Shown here: in pieces, positions 1-5,869 of the stretch | How positions within the stretch are numbered: position 1 is the stretch's first letter | How the letters are laid out: the number at the start of each line of letters is the position of its first letter | DNA from: an uncultured archaeon | GTDB taxonomy: Archaea > Thermoproteota > CALKCG01 > B24 | Direction of reading: 5' to 3' | NCBI GenBank assembly: GCA_938082915.1 | Contig: CALKCG010000178.1 | Location: 1-12,417 of the forward strand | Length of the DNA stretch: 12,417 nucleotides | The notes under the pieces: model-generated | Database searches by the model: none | What the model was told of the DNA's origin: nothing | Seen by the model: the letters and a program-made list of their open reading frames with translations, nothing else | Program-made: the position numbers and the translations under genes

Positions 1-30
1 TCTACTCTCCATCTTGACTAGCAGATCCAC
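1..30 (-). CDS. Possible 5' end of a gene leaving the window on the left
   Basis: On the minus strand a GTG at 30-28 opens a frame reading VDLLVKMESR to the window edge, with an in-frame ATG at 12-10. A TATA-like stretch (minus strand TTATAAAAA, near 65-73) would place a transcript start near 40-45, so the arrangement promoter, short leader, start is at least geometrically sound. Ten codons are too few to recognise a protein or test coding potential. It is listed because otherwise the first 330 bases would have no assigned gene. Confidence 0.2.
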   Translation of the reverse strand, partial: MDLLVKMESR

Positions 31-252
31 TAGGTGTAACTGTTATCTAAATTTTGCAACACCGTTTTTATAATGGTTTCCCCCGCAGTGAAGAAGAATC
101 AACGTAAGGTTCAAACGAATAACCACGGTAAATATTACGATTGGACTTATGAAAACTAGATTTATATTCGTTGAAGCTTCTCAGGAAATGGGGAAACAAC
201 ACTACTATTTAAAACGGGTGAACCATTGGTAACGGATATAAAAGTATAAGCG

Positions 253-297
253 GTTTCTAGGATGCTTAGAGAAACATTTATAAGTTGTTTCTAGAAA
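253..297. repeat. GTTTCTAG direct and inverted repeats around the nadA TATA box
   Basis: GTTTCTAG occurs at 253-260 and again at 287-294, one copy on each side of the TATA box. An inverted AGAAAC at 270-275 pairs with the first copy (11-base spacer). The second copy lies in the perfect 10-base palindrome TTTCTAGAAA (288-297). This is the geometry expected of an operator covering BRE/TATA and the transcript start. No regulator is identified, so an operator role is inference. Confidence 0.4.
275..285 (+). promoter_or_regulatory. TATA box of nadA
   Basis: ATTTATAAG at 276-284, preceded by the purine-rich GAGAAAC that fits a BRE, is centred about 26 bases before 307. Transcription from there would leave a leader of roughly 25 bases before the ATG at 332. 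Confidence 0.6.
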
Positions 298-331
298 TGA
301 AGTCTATAACGACGTTATGGGCGGATAGGCA

Positions 332-1255
332 ATGACACTTTCCCAAACTCAGAGGAAAATCCTCCAGTTGAAAGAGAGGGAGAAGGCTCTGATTTTAGCC
401 CACAATTACCAACGCCCGGAGATTCAGGAGATAGCGGACTTCGTCGGAGACTCTCTACAGCTATGTCTTACAGCGACTAAGGTTGAAGACTTTAAGTACA
501 TAGTCTTCTGCGGTGTTGATTTTATGGCTGAAACCGCGTCCATACTGAACCCGGATAAACTAGTTATAATTCCAGATGTTGAAGCTAAATGCCCTATGGC
601 TGCACAATTACCTGCAAACATAGTGGTTGAAGCGAAGAAGAAGTATTCAGACGCCGAAGTCATGCTGTACGTTAACACTTTAGCTGAAGCCAAAGCCGAG
701 GCAGACGTAATATGTACGTCTTCGAACGCACCAAAAATAGCAAGCAAACTCAACTCTACTAGGATTTTATTCGGACCGGACCGTAATCTGGCCTTGTATA
801 CGGCTAAACACTGCCCAGGTAAAGAGATAATTCCAATACCTGAAAACGGCTACTGTATCGTACATAAGATGTTCAGAGTCGAGGATATACTCGCTCTTAA
901 GAAGAAGCATCCAAATGCTGAAGTACTGGTACATCCAGAGTGTGATCCAGAAGTCCAAGACGTAGCAGACTTCATCGGAAGCACGGAGCAAATGTGTAAG
1001 AGATGCCTTGAATCTGCTTCAAAAGAGTTTATAATTGCGACTGAAATCGGCCTAGTAGACCGCTTGAGGAGGGAACTTCCAGGTAAGGAATATGTTCCTG
1101 CTCTTGAAAAAGCCGTATGCGACAGTATGAAGCTTCATACGCTTGAGAAAGTCTACCATGCTCTTGAGAAGAAGAAGCCAGTAGTTAAAGTCCCAGACCG
1201 TATCGCTGAAAAATCCAGGTCTGCAATAGAGAGAATGCTTAAACTTTCAAAGTGA
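332..1255 (+). CDS. nadA: Quinolinate synthase A (NadA)
   Basis: The 307-residue product is a full-length quinolinate synthase. This cytosolic [4Fe-4S] enzyme condenses iminoaspartate with dihydroxyacetone phosphate to quinolinate in de novo NAD synthesis. Family motifs run in order: the N-terminal LAHNYQRPEIQEIADFVGDS (residues 22-41), KCPMAAQ (86-92), NTLAEAKAEADVICTSSNA (115-133), FGPDRNLALY (147-156), NGYCIVH (172-178), VHPECDPEV (200-208) and ATEIGLVDRL (236-245). Cys87, Cys175 and Cys263 match in spacing the three cluster ligands known in archaeal NadA. The ATG at 332 is chosen because an upstream ATG at 317 meets a stop after three codons and the TATA box fits a short leader. Partners such as aspartate oxidase or dehydrogenase and nadC are not in the window, so nadA is probably transcribed alone. 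It converges on moaE with a 39-base gap. Confidence 0.96.
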   Translation: MTLSQTQRKILQLKEREKALILAHNYQRPEIQEIADFVGDSLQLCLTATKVEDFKYIVFCGVDFMAETASILNPDKLVIIPDVEAKCPMAAQLPANIVVEAKKKYSDAEVMLYVNTLAEAKAEADVICTSSNAPKIASKLNSTRILFGPDRNLALYTAKHCPGKEIIPIPENGYCIVHKMFRVEDILALKKKHPNAEVLVHPECDPEVQDVADFIGSTEQMCKRCLESASKEFIIATEIGLVDRLRRELPGKEYVPALEKAVCDSMKLHTLEKVYHALEKKKPVVKVPDRIAEKSRSAIERMLKLSK

Positions 1256-1294
1256 GAGCTATTCCCCATAAGATATTGCTTAGGAAAGCATCCC

Positions 1295-1711
1295 TCACAG
1301 CCATTTAACGCCTTTCTCAGTATACTCTTTCTTCCAGATAGGTACTTCACGCTTTATCCTATCGACCAGTTCGATTAAAGCATTATACGCTTCATCTCGA
1401 TGCTTAGATGCGACTAAGACGTACATTATATCTTCTCCAACCGAGACGTCTCCAATCCTATGCTCAGCCGCAGCATCTATCAGCCCATACTTCTCCTTAA
1501 CATCCTCAATCACATCCTTTAAAACCCTAGATGCTAAAGCCTCGTGCGCCTCATAGCTAAGCTTCAACACCTTCCCACCATCACTAACCCCTCGGACAAC
1601 CCCTACGAATACAGCTATAGCTCCAACTTCATCCGAAGAATGTTTTAAATGCTCTATTAAAGTTGGAAGCGGATCTAACTCCCGGTCTACTTTAACCTTC
1701 AATTCAACCAC
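1295..1711 (-). CDS. moaE: Molybdopterin synthase catalytic subunit (MoaE)
   Basis: MoaE is the large subunit of the heterotetrameric synthase that transfers sulfur from the MoaD C-terminus to cyclic pyranopterin monophosphate, making molybdopterin for Mo/W enzymes. Visible family features are GAIAVFVGVVRG near the N-terminus, EAHEALASRVL, the central AEHRIGDVSVGED, VASKHRDEAYNALIELVDRIK, and the C-terminal PIWKKE, whose lysine region is catalytic in the family. I start it at GTG 1711, giving 138 aa and VVELKVKVDRE, the usual N-terminus. The longer frame up to 1759 would add 16 residues lying wholly inside moaD. With this start the gene overlaps the 3' end of moaD by 8 bases (GTGGTTGA), so the two are translationally coupled. 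No strong Shine-Dalgarno is seen; TTG at 1702 is an alternative start. The final residues VKWL are close to the family's usual end. Confidence 0.93.
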   Translation of the reverse strand: MVELKVKVDRELDPLPTLIEHLKHSSDEVGAIAVFVGVVRGVSDGGKVLKLSYEAHEALASRVLKDVIEDVKEKYGLIDAAAEHRIGDVSVGEDIMYVLVASKHRDEAYNALIELVDRIKREVPIWKKEYTEKGVKWL

Positions 1712-1985
1712 CCGAAGGCGTAGGCATGAGATCAACCACGTCGTTCTCACGCAATTCAACTTCCCGGGTCTTCGACAGGTGAATGATAGTGTTATTGACG
1801 GAGACGATTAAACCGTTCCTCAACACTCCACCCTCTGAAAACAGCCTATTTACTCTATCGCCTAACAATACTCTAAGACTATTCATGAGAGAATTGAACG
1901 AGCCATCATTCAAATGGACTGAAACTTCTCCAGCACCGATTTCATCTCTCAAACTCGCGTAAAACCTCACTTTAACTTTAATCAT
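1704..1985 (-). CDS. moaD: Molybdopterin synthase sulfur carrier subunit (MoaD)
   Basis: This 93-residue protein has the ubiquitin-like beta-grasp pattern of MoaD. It begins with a VKVRFYASLRDEIG strand-turn segment, then has a helical LMNSLRVLLG region, the NGLIVSVNN segment, LRENDVVDLMP, and ends exactly in Gly-Gly (PTPSGG). The terminal diglycine is adenylated, then thiocarboxylated, and donates sulfur in the MoaE active site. Some archaeal MoaD relatives instead serve as SAMP-type modifiers or in tRNA thiolation, but direct coupling to moaE makes the molybdopterin role much more likely. A minus-strand TATA box at 2011-2022 puts the transcript start almost at the ATG, so the message is leaderless or nearly so. 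A perfect 7-bp inverted repeat (1986-2003) sits between the box and the start codon and could be an operator for the moaDE unit. Confidence 0.92.
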   Translation of the reverse strand: MIKVKVRFYASLRDEIGAGEVSVHLNDGSFNSLMNSLRVLLGDRVNRLFSEGGVLRNGLIVSVNNTIIHLSKTREVELRENDVVDLMPTPSGG

Positions 1986-2003
1986 TAGCCTTCAATAAGG
2001 CTA
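1986..2003. repeat. Perfect inverted repeat at the moaD start
   Basis: TAGCCTT-CAAT-AAGGCTA is a perfect 7-bp inverted repeat with a 4-base spacer, directly before the moaD start codon and after its TATA box. Extended into the start codon, the left arm reads CATTAGCCTT, identical to the left arm of the repeat before the GH3 gene. Because the predicted transcript start lies inside it, a DNA operator is more likely than an RNA hairpin. This is inference. Confidence 0.5.
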
Positions 2004-2010
2004 GTAGCAA

Positions 2011-2022
2011 CTTAAATATATA
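2011..2022 (-). promoter_or_regulatory. TATA box of moaDE
   Basis: On the minus strand this reads TATATATTTAAG, a good archaeal TATA match, centred about 25 bases before 1992 and so just before the moaD ATG at 1985. Confidence 0.55.
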
Positions 2023-2038
2023 GTCTTTCTAAGCCCGG

Positions 2039-2048
2039 TTTAAAAATA
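2039..2048 (+). promoter_or_regulatory. Probable TATA box of the DUF2284 gene
   Basis: TTTAAAAATA follows a GCCCGG stretch and faces right. A start near 2068-2072 would leave a leader of about 15-20 bases before ATG 2088. It is divergent from the moaD TATA box only about 20 bases away, so the two promoters are close enough to influence each other. Confidence 0.45.
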
Positions 2049-2087
2049 AGCTTAAATCGACGACTGATCAAATTAACAGCGGTCAAA

Positions 2088-2600
2088 ATGAGCGACCTCC
2101 AAGAGGATTTAGGAAAACTCTGTAAAATTGCCATAGAGCTTGGAGCCAGAGAGGCTAAAGCCATTAAAGCGGAAGACGTAGTAGTTGCAGACTGGGTTCG
2201 ACTTAAGTGTCAGTACGGCTGCGACGGATACGGTAAAAGCCTCACGTGTCCACCATACTCTCCAACACCAGATCAAACGAGGAGAATACTTTCATGCTAT
2301 AAGTACGCGATTCTAGTACATTTCCCACAAGATTCAGACATTCACAGAGCCATGGCTAAGCTTGAGAGAGAAGCCTTCCTATTAGGATACTACGCAGCCT
2401 TCGCCATGGTTGCAGGACCATGTACACTATGCGACGAATGTAGCTTAGATTACTGCCGTCATCCAGAGCTTGCTAGACCGTCTATGGAGGCTTGTGGAAT
2501 AGACGTCTACTCAACCGTCAGAAGAGCTGGCTTCAATATACATGTACTTCGTAGTCGTGATGAAAAGCCAACTTACTACGCTCTTCTACTAGTTATATGA
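2088..2600 (+). CDS. Cys-rich DUF2284 family protein (predicted metal binding)
   Basis: The 170-residue product matches the DUF2284 pattern, a small cytosolic family predicted to bind metal or an Fe-S cluster, with no established reaction. The N-terminal cluster is C41-QYG-C45-DGYGKSLT-C54-PPYSP (residues 41-58). The second is GPCTLCDECSLDYCRHPELARPSMEACGIDV, with Cys at 112, 115, 118, 123 and 136; its CxxCxxC spacing resembles ferredoxin-like ligation. No membrane segment or signal peptide is present. It ends in YYALLLVI, the usual family end, so it appears complete. It is transcribed divergently from moaDE. A link to molybdenum-enzyme maturation is possible from position but is not shown. 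The 157 bases to the GH3 gene and the separate promoter-like elements argue against co-transcription with it. Confidence 0.82.
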   Translation: MSDLQEDLGKLCKIAIELGAREAKAIKAEDVVVADWVRLKCQYGCDGYGKSLTCPPYSPTPDQTRRILSCYKYAILVHFPQDSDIHRAMAKLEREAFLLGYYAAFAMVAGPCTLCDECSLDYCRHPELARPSMEACGIDVYSTVRRAGFNIHVLRSRDEKPTYYALLLVI

Positions 2601-2718
2601 TGCCGATCCACCATTTTTATCAATAGTTGAAAAAGCGACATCAACTTCTAGATACCTACTGCAAGGCAGACGGTTTCAAGGTTGAATTTTATGGCAATTT
2701 TACGGCGGATCTTTAAAC

Positions 2719-2749
2719 CATTAGCCTTATAGACGTAGACAGGCTAATG
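2719..2749. repeat. Perfect 9-bp inverted repeat before the GH3 gene
   Basis: CATTAGCCT (2719-2727) and AGGCTAATG (2741-2749) are exact reverse complements separated by 13 bases that include TATAGA. The left arm with its next base, CATTAGCCTT, is identical to the arm at moaD. Depending on which TATA-like stretch is used (CTTTAAACC at 2711-2719, or TTATAGA at 2727-2733 inside the spacer), the arms either cover the transcript start or bracket the TATA box. Either arrangement suits a repressor site. The regulator is unknown. Confidence 0.5.
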
Positions 2750-2773
2750 TAGATTGAGTGGATGTACCGTTGC

Positions 2774-2779
2774 GGGAGG
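2774..2779 (+). promoter_or_regulatory. Shine-Dalgarno GGGAGG for the GH3 start at 2788
   Basis: GGGAGG ends 8 bases before GTG 2788, an ideal spacing and one of the few good Shine-Dalgarno matches in the window. It lies inside the longer frame from 2758 (codons for R-E-A), so it decides between the two starts but could be coincidental. Confidence 0.45.
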
Positions 2780-2787
2780 CTGGAAAC

Positions 2788-4953
2788 GTGAAACCAATCT
2801 ATTTAGACCCAAGCCAACCGGTCGATAAGAGGATTGAAGACCTCCTCAGTAGAATGACGCTCGAGGAGAAGATTGGACAATTATGCCAGTACAGCGGTTT
2901 TACAAGCGAATACGAGAAGATGATTATGGAGGGACGTATCGGATCTCTTTTAAACGTTTTCGGAGCCGAGGAAACAAATAGAATTCAAAAGATAGCAGTT
3001 GAGAAAACGAGGCTCGGCATACCTTTAATACTCGGCTTAGACGTTCTACACGGATATAAGACCATATTTCCAATACCTTTAGGATTGGCAAGCACATGGG
3101 ACCCAGACATCGTTAGGAAGACCGCTTCAATAGCGGCTGCTGAGGCTGCCGCTGAAGGAATACGTTGGACCTTCGCACCTATGGTTGATATTGCGAGAGA
3201 CCCAAGATGGGGTAGAATAGCTGAAGGAGCCGGTGAAGACCCGTACTTGGGCTCGGTTATGGCTAAGGCTTACGTAGAAGGCTTCCAAGGGAGAGAGCTC
3301 TCAGATTTAAGTGCTATGGTTGCGTGTCCAAAGCACTACGTAGCCTATGGTGGTGCCGAGGGAGGGAGAGACTATAATACTGTAGACATATCTGAGCGGA
3401 CGCTTAGAGAAGTATACCTACCTCCTTTCAAAGCGGCTGTTGAAGCTGGCGCTGGAACGATAATGAGTGCATTCAACGATTTAAACGGTATACCTGCTTC
3501 AGCCAACCCGTTTACACTTAAAACGATTCTCCGCGATGAATGGGGGTTTGAAGGATTTGTCGTAAGCGATTGGAATGCTATCGGCGAGCTTATCAACCAT
3601 GGAATAGCCGGAGACATCTTCGAAGCTGCGGAGAAGGCGTTAAAAGCTGGTGTAGATATGGATATGCAGGGTGACGTTTACCGTAGGACGCTCATCCAAT
3701 TAGTTAAAGACGGTAGGATGTCTGAAGAAAGGATAAACGAAGCTGTTAGACGTATACTTAAAATCAAGTTTAAACTCGGCTTATTTGAACGCCCATACGT
3801 TGACCCGGAGCGCGCGAAGAGAATTGTAAAATGCAAAGAGCATATTGAAGCGGCTCTTGAAGCAGCTAGAAAGTCTATCGTTCTACTGAAAAACGATGGA
3901 AGTCTTCTACCGTTGAGAAGAGACATAGAATCTATCGCTGTTATAGGTCCTTTAGCCGACGATAGAGAAGCCCCCCTCGGTCCATGGTCTTGCCTAGGCG
4001 ACCCGAGGGATGTAGTTACAGTCCTAGAGGGAATCAAAAGCAGGGCTTCAGCTGAAACAAGAGTCCTGTATGCTAAGGGTTGCGACGTAGATGGAGAATC
4101 TATTGAAGGCTTCAAAGAAGCCGTTGAAGTAGCTAGAAGGTGTAAAGTGGCGATCTTAGTAGTCGGTGAAAGTAGAGATATGAGTGGTGAAGCAGCATGT
4201 AGAGCATTTCTAGGTCTTCCCGGCGTCCAGGAAGAACTCGTTAAAACCGTGTACGAAGCCAGAGTCCCAATAGTAGAAGTCTTGATGAACGGTAGACCTT
4301 TATCAATATCCTGGTCTGCGGAACACATACCTGCAATCGTAGAGGCTTGGTTCCCAGGCATTCAAGCAGGCTATGCAATAGCAGATGTACTGTTTGGAAA
4401 CTACAACCCAGGGGGTAAGCTTCCAGCGACTTTTCCACATACTGTTGGACAGGTGCCCATATACTATAACCATAAGAATACGGGGAGACCACCATCCCCG
4501 GATAGATGGACGTCTAAATACCTAGACATACCGTATACGCCGCTATTCCCCTTTGGACACGGTTTAAGCTACACGAGGTTTGAATACAGCGATTTAGAAA
4601 TATCACCTAGAGAAGTGGAACCCAAAGACGTGGTTAAAATCAAGCTTAAAGTGAAGAATATCGGCGATCGTGAAGGCGATGAAGTCGTACAACTGTATGT
4701 AAACGACGTTGTTGCAAGCGTGACTAGACCCGTTAAAGAACTTAAAGGGTTTAAACGTATCACGTTAAAACCAGGTGAAGAGAAGACTGTAGAGTTTGTA
4801 TTAACGTTGGAAATGCTGTCGTTCTTAAACCATGAAATGCGACGTGTCGTAGAGCCGGGCTTGTTTAAAGTGATGGTTGGCTCTTCTTCAGAAGACATAC
4901 GGCTGACTGGAACATTTACTGTTAAAAACCTAGTAGAATTCCCTTGGAAGTGA
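2788..4953 (+). CDS. Glycoside hydrolase family 3 beta-glycosidase (beta-glucosidase/xylosidase type)
   Basis: This is a complete three-domain GH3 enzyme of 721 aa from this start. Residue numbers below count from GTG 2788. The (beta/alpha)8 domain carries DPRWGR, AEGAGEDPYLG, the substrate-binding K182-H183 (CPKHYVAYG) and the nucleophile Asp261 in FEGFVVSDW. The alpha/beta sandwich carries VVGESRDMSGE, where Glu468 is the likely acid/base, and LPGVQEELV. The C-terminal fibronectin-III-like domain contains EVVQLYVND and TRPVKELKGFKRI. It should release terminal beta-D-glucose or xylose from short oligosaccharides; the exact sugar cannot be read from sequence. No signal peptide is visible, so it acts inside the cell on imported sugars. 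GTG 2788 is chosen because GGGAGG lies 8 bases upstream and the protein then begins VKPIYLDPSQP, as relatives do. An in-frame GTG at 2758 would add ten residues and fits a leaderless start. It converges on the tRNA gene, 17 bases away. Confidence 0.93.
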   Translation: MKPIYLDPSQPVDKRIEDLLSRMTLEEKIGQLCQYSGFTSEYEKMIMEGRIGSLLNVFGAEETNRIQKIAVEKTRLGIPLILGLDVLHGYKTIFPIPLGLASTWDPDIVRKTASIAAAEAAAEGIRWTFAPMVDIARDPRWGRIAEGAGEDPYLGSVMAKAYVEGFQGRELSDLSAMVACPKHYVAYGGAEGGRDYNTVDISERTLREVYLPPFKAAVEAGAGTIMSAFNDLNGIPASANPFTLKTILRDEWGFEGFVVSDWNAIGELINHGIAGDIFEAAEKALKAGVDMDMQGDVYRRTLIQLVKDGRMSEERINEAVRRILKIKFKLGLFERPYVDPERAKRIVKCKEHIEAALEAARKSIVLLKNDGSLLPLRRDIESIAVIGPLADDREAPLGPWSCLGDPRDVVTVLEGIKSRASAETRVLYAKGCDVDGESIEGFKEAVEVARRCKVAILVVGESRDMSGEAACRAFLGLPGVQEELVKTVYEARVPIVEVLMNGRPLSISWSAEHIPAIVEAWFPGIQAGYAIADVLFGNYNPGGKLPATFPHTVGQVPIYYNHKNTGRPPSPDRWTSKYLDIPYTPLFPFGHGLSYTRFEYSDLEISPREVEPKDVVKIKLKVKNIGDREGDEVVQLYVNDVVASVTRPVKELKGFKRITLKPGEEKTVEFVLTLEMLSFLNHEMRRVVEPGLFKVMVGSSSEDIRLTGTFTVKNLVEFPWK

Positions 4954-4970
4954 AGTAAAGCAAAAGCATA

Positions 4971-5045
4971 TGCGGCTGGCGGGATTTGAACCCGCGATCT
5001 GAGGCTTGGAGGGCCTCAATCCTAACCAGACTAGACCACAGCCGC
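4971..5045 (-). tRNA. tRNA-Gly (anticodon UCC)
   Basis: The minus strand folds into a complete 75-base cloverleaf without intron. The acceptor stem is GCGGCTG/CAGCCGC (7 perfect pairs), with a D arm containing AGTCTGGTTA, an anticodon stem GAGGC/GCCTC with loop CCTCCAA, variable AGATC, a T arm GCGGG-TTCAAAT-CCCGC, and discriminator A73. The anticodon UCC is at 5008-5010. C35, C36, C2-G71 and A73 agree with glycine identity. The 3' CCA is not encoded (A73 is followed by TATGC), as is common in archaea, so it must be added after transcription. Position 33 is C instead of the near-universal U. It would read GGA and, by wobble, other GGN codons. It is a single tRNA gene with its own promoter. Confidence 0.95.
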
Positions 5046-5079
5046 TCAGACTCTATTAAATTCAGAATAGTAGGAGGGG

Positions 5080-5095
5080 TTTATTAATTTTTAAT
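5080..5095 (-). promoter_or_regulatory. TATA region of tRNA-Gly
   Basis: The minus strand reads TTAAAAATTAATAAAC here, centred about 40 bases before the mature 5' end. Transcription would then start a little over ten bases before the tRNA, leaving a short leader for RNase P. Confidence 0.45.
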
Positions 5096-5142
5096 CTCCA
5101 AATTCAAATACAAACGTCTCCTCAATTTTTACAGTCCGCTGA

Positions 5143-5241
5143 TCAAAGCTTTATACGCACAAGTGGAAAGTTGTCTATCTGACGCACAATTTCAAAGCCA
5201 TGTTTTAGGTAGAAAGTTAATGGATCAGACGGGTTGTTTTC
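5143..5241 (-). pseudogene. Displaced C-terminal segment of the GNAT gene
   Basis: In the frame shifted relative to the main GNAT reading frame, the minus strand codes for EN-NPSDPLTFYLKHGFEIVRQ and then IDNFPLVRIKL before TGA at 5143-5145. This is the normal GNAT carboxy end (strand-helix FYLKHGFEIV and a final hydrophobic strand). It has no start of its own and joins the upstream part exactly when 8 bases are removed. As it stands it is not translated unless the ribosome shifts frame. Confidence 0.75.
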
Positions 5242-5672
5242 TTGTTTTCAGAACCCATCCGTGCAAAGGTTTCCACAGCTTTAAAGCCTCTTCCGCTAAG
5301 CTCTTTTAAAAGCTTTTCAAGCATCACTGTTCCATATCCTCTCCTCCGCTGATCTTTATCCACTATGTAAAGGCAGGCGATGAACGCCGCGTCTTCACCT
5401 AGAGGACCTGAAAAATAGTCTTCTACACGTGGAAAATATTTCGCAAGTGCATACTGCATAAAACCTATCGTAGTACCGTTGAGAGAAGCAATTTCAATAC
5501 AGTTTCCGAAAGTCTTCTCCACGATGCTAAGCCATTTCAGCTCCTCCTTCTCCACATCCTTCTTAGATGCTGCATTTTGTAGCTCGCCCTTCGTCTGCCA
5601 ATATAGGCAAAACCTGCATGGCTCAGGAACCTTTGAAAAGTTATGGATACTGACTTTTTCAAAATTTAACAA
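5217..5672 (-). CDS. GNAT-family N-acetyltransferase, truncated by a frameshift
   Basis: The visible frame codes for 151 aa and is a GNAT acetyltransferase, moving an acetyl group from acetyl-CoA to an unknown amine. N-terminally it has EPCRFCLYW, a Cys-x-x-Cys signature of one GNAT subgroup. Motif A follows as ACLYIVDKDQRRRGYGTVMLEKLL, with the acetyl-CoA pyrophosphate loop R-R-G-Y-G-T. After GSEN (residue 143) the frame runs eight unrelated residues to a stop. Removing one copy of an exact 8-bp tandem duplication (TTGTTTTC twice at 5234-5249) restores a typical GNAT end, YLKHGFEIVRQIDNFPLVR, and a 173-aa protein stopping at 5143. The gene therefore looks recently broken, losing the last strand and helix of the fold. 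The start is TTG 5672, with GGTGG upstream; an ATG a few bases further upstream is out of frame. A TATA box lies near 5730-5743. The partner substrate is unknown. Confidence 0.8.
   Translation of the reverse strand: MLNFEKVSIHNFSKVPEPCRFCLYWQTKGELQNAASKKDVEKEELKWLSIVEKTFGNCIEIASLNGTTIGFMQYALAKYFPRVEDYFSGPLGEDAAFIACLYIVDKDQRRRGYGTVMLEKLLKELSGRGFKAVETFARMGSENKKTTRLIH
5234..5249. repeat. Exact 8-bp tandem duplication TTGTTTTC x2
   Basis: TTGTTTTC at 5234-5241 is immediately repeated at 5242-5249 (GAAAACAA twice on the coding strand). Eight bases are not a multiple of three, so the second copy shifts the GNAT frame. Slippage between copies could remove or restore it. Confidence 0.9.
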
Positions 5673-5727
5673 TTTCCCAGTCCACCCATGATCTATGGAT
5701 TCCCACAGTTTCTTACTAGAAGCATTA

Positions 5728-5745
5728 TGTATATTAAAATATATG
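5728..5745 (-). promoter_or_regulatory. TATA region of the GNAT gene
   Basis: A near-palindromic TATATTAAAATATA at 5730-5743 reads well as a TATA box on the minus strand. A start near 5710 would leave a leader of about 35-40 bases before TTG 5672. The rest of 5673-5869 has no convincing coding content; GCATATATGC at 5823-5832 is a simple AT-rich palindrome. Confidence 0.45.
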
Positions 5746-5869
5746 CGTATAGTAGTGCCATTAAACCCCTAAATTATTCTTCCATAGCTTTTTGCTGGGT
5801 TGTCCGCTTAATCATCCGACTGGCATATATGCAGATGGTGGGGTGTATTTATGCTTTGAGAATTAATTT

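Larger units (their letters stand above)
31..331. other. Long intergenic region upstream of nadA
   Basis: No frame in this stretch codes convincingly and no tRNA fold is visible. It is AT-rich and holds several TATA-like stretches on the plus strand (around 157-167, 203-212, 234-249 and 276-284); only the last is well placed for nadA. A minus-strand TATA-like stretch at 65-73 may serve a gene leaving the window at the left. The nadA-proximal 80 bases carry the repeated element GTTTCTAG described separately. An unannotated small RNA could be hidden here, but I see no direct support for one. Confidence 0.5.

Noticed and set aside
1277..1290. TGCTT-AGGA-AAGCA hairpin between the ends of nadA and moaE
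   Set aside because: A 5-bp stem without a T tract is expected by chance and is not a convincing archaeal terminator.
1712..1759. Longer moaE start adding 16 residues
   Set aside because: The extra codons lie entirely within moaD and are read in a second frame there; the protein without them starts like other MoaE proteins, at GTG 1711.
2627..2716. 29-codon TTG frame ending near the GH3 promoter
   Set aside because: It has no ribosome site, no recognisable domain and overlaps the presumed promoter region; coding is unsupported.
3372..4898. Long frames opposite the GH3 gene
   Set aside because: They are mirror images of a strongly supported GH3 coding sequence and have no domain content of their own.
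4954..5142. tRNA gene as an integration site
   Set aside because: There is no integrase, no duplicated tRNA 3' end and no change in gene character on either side.
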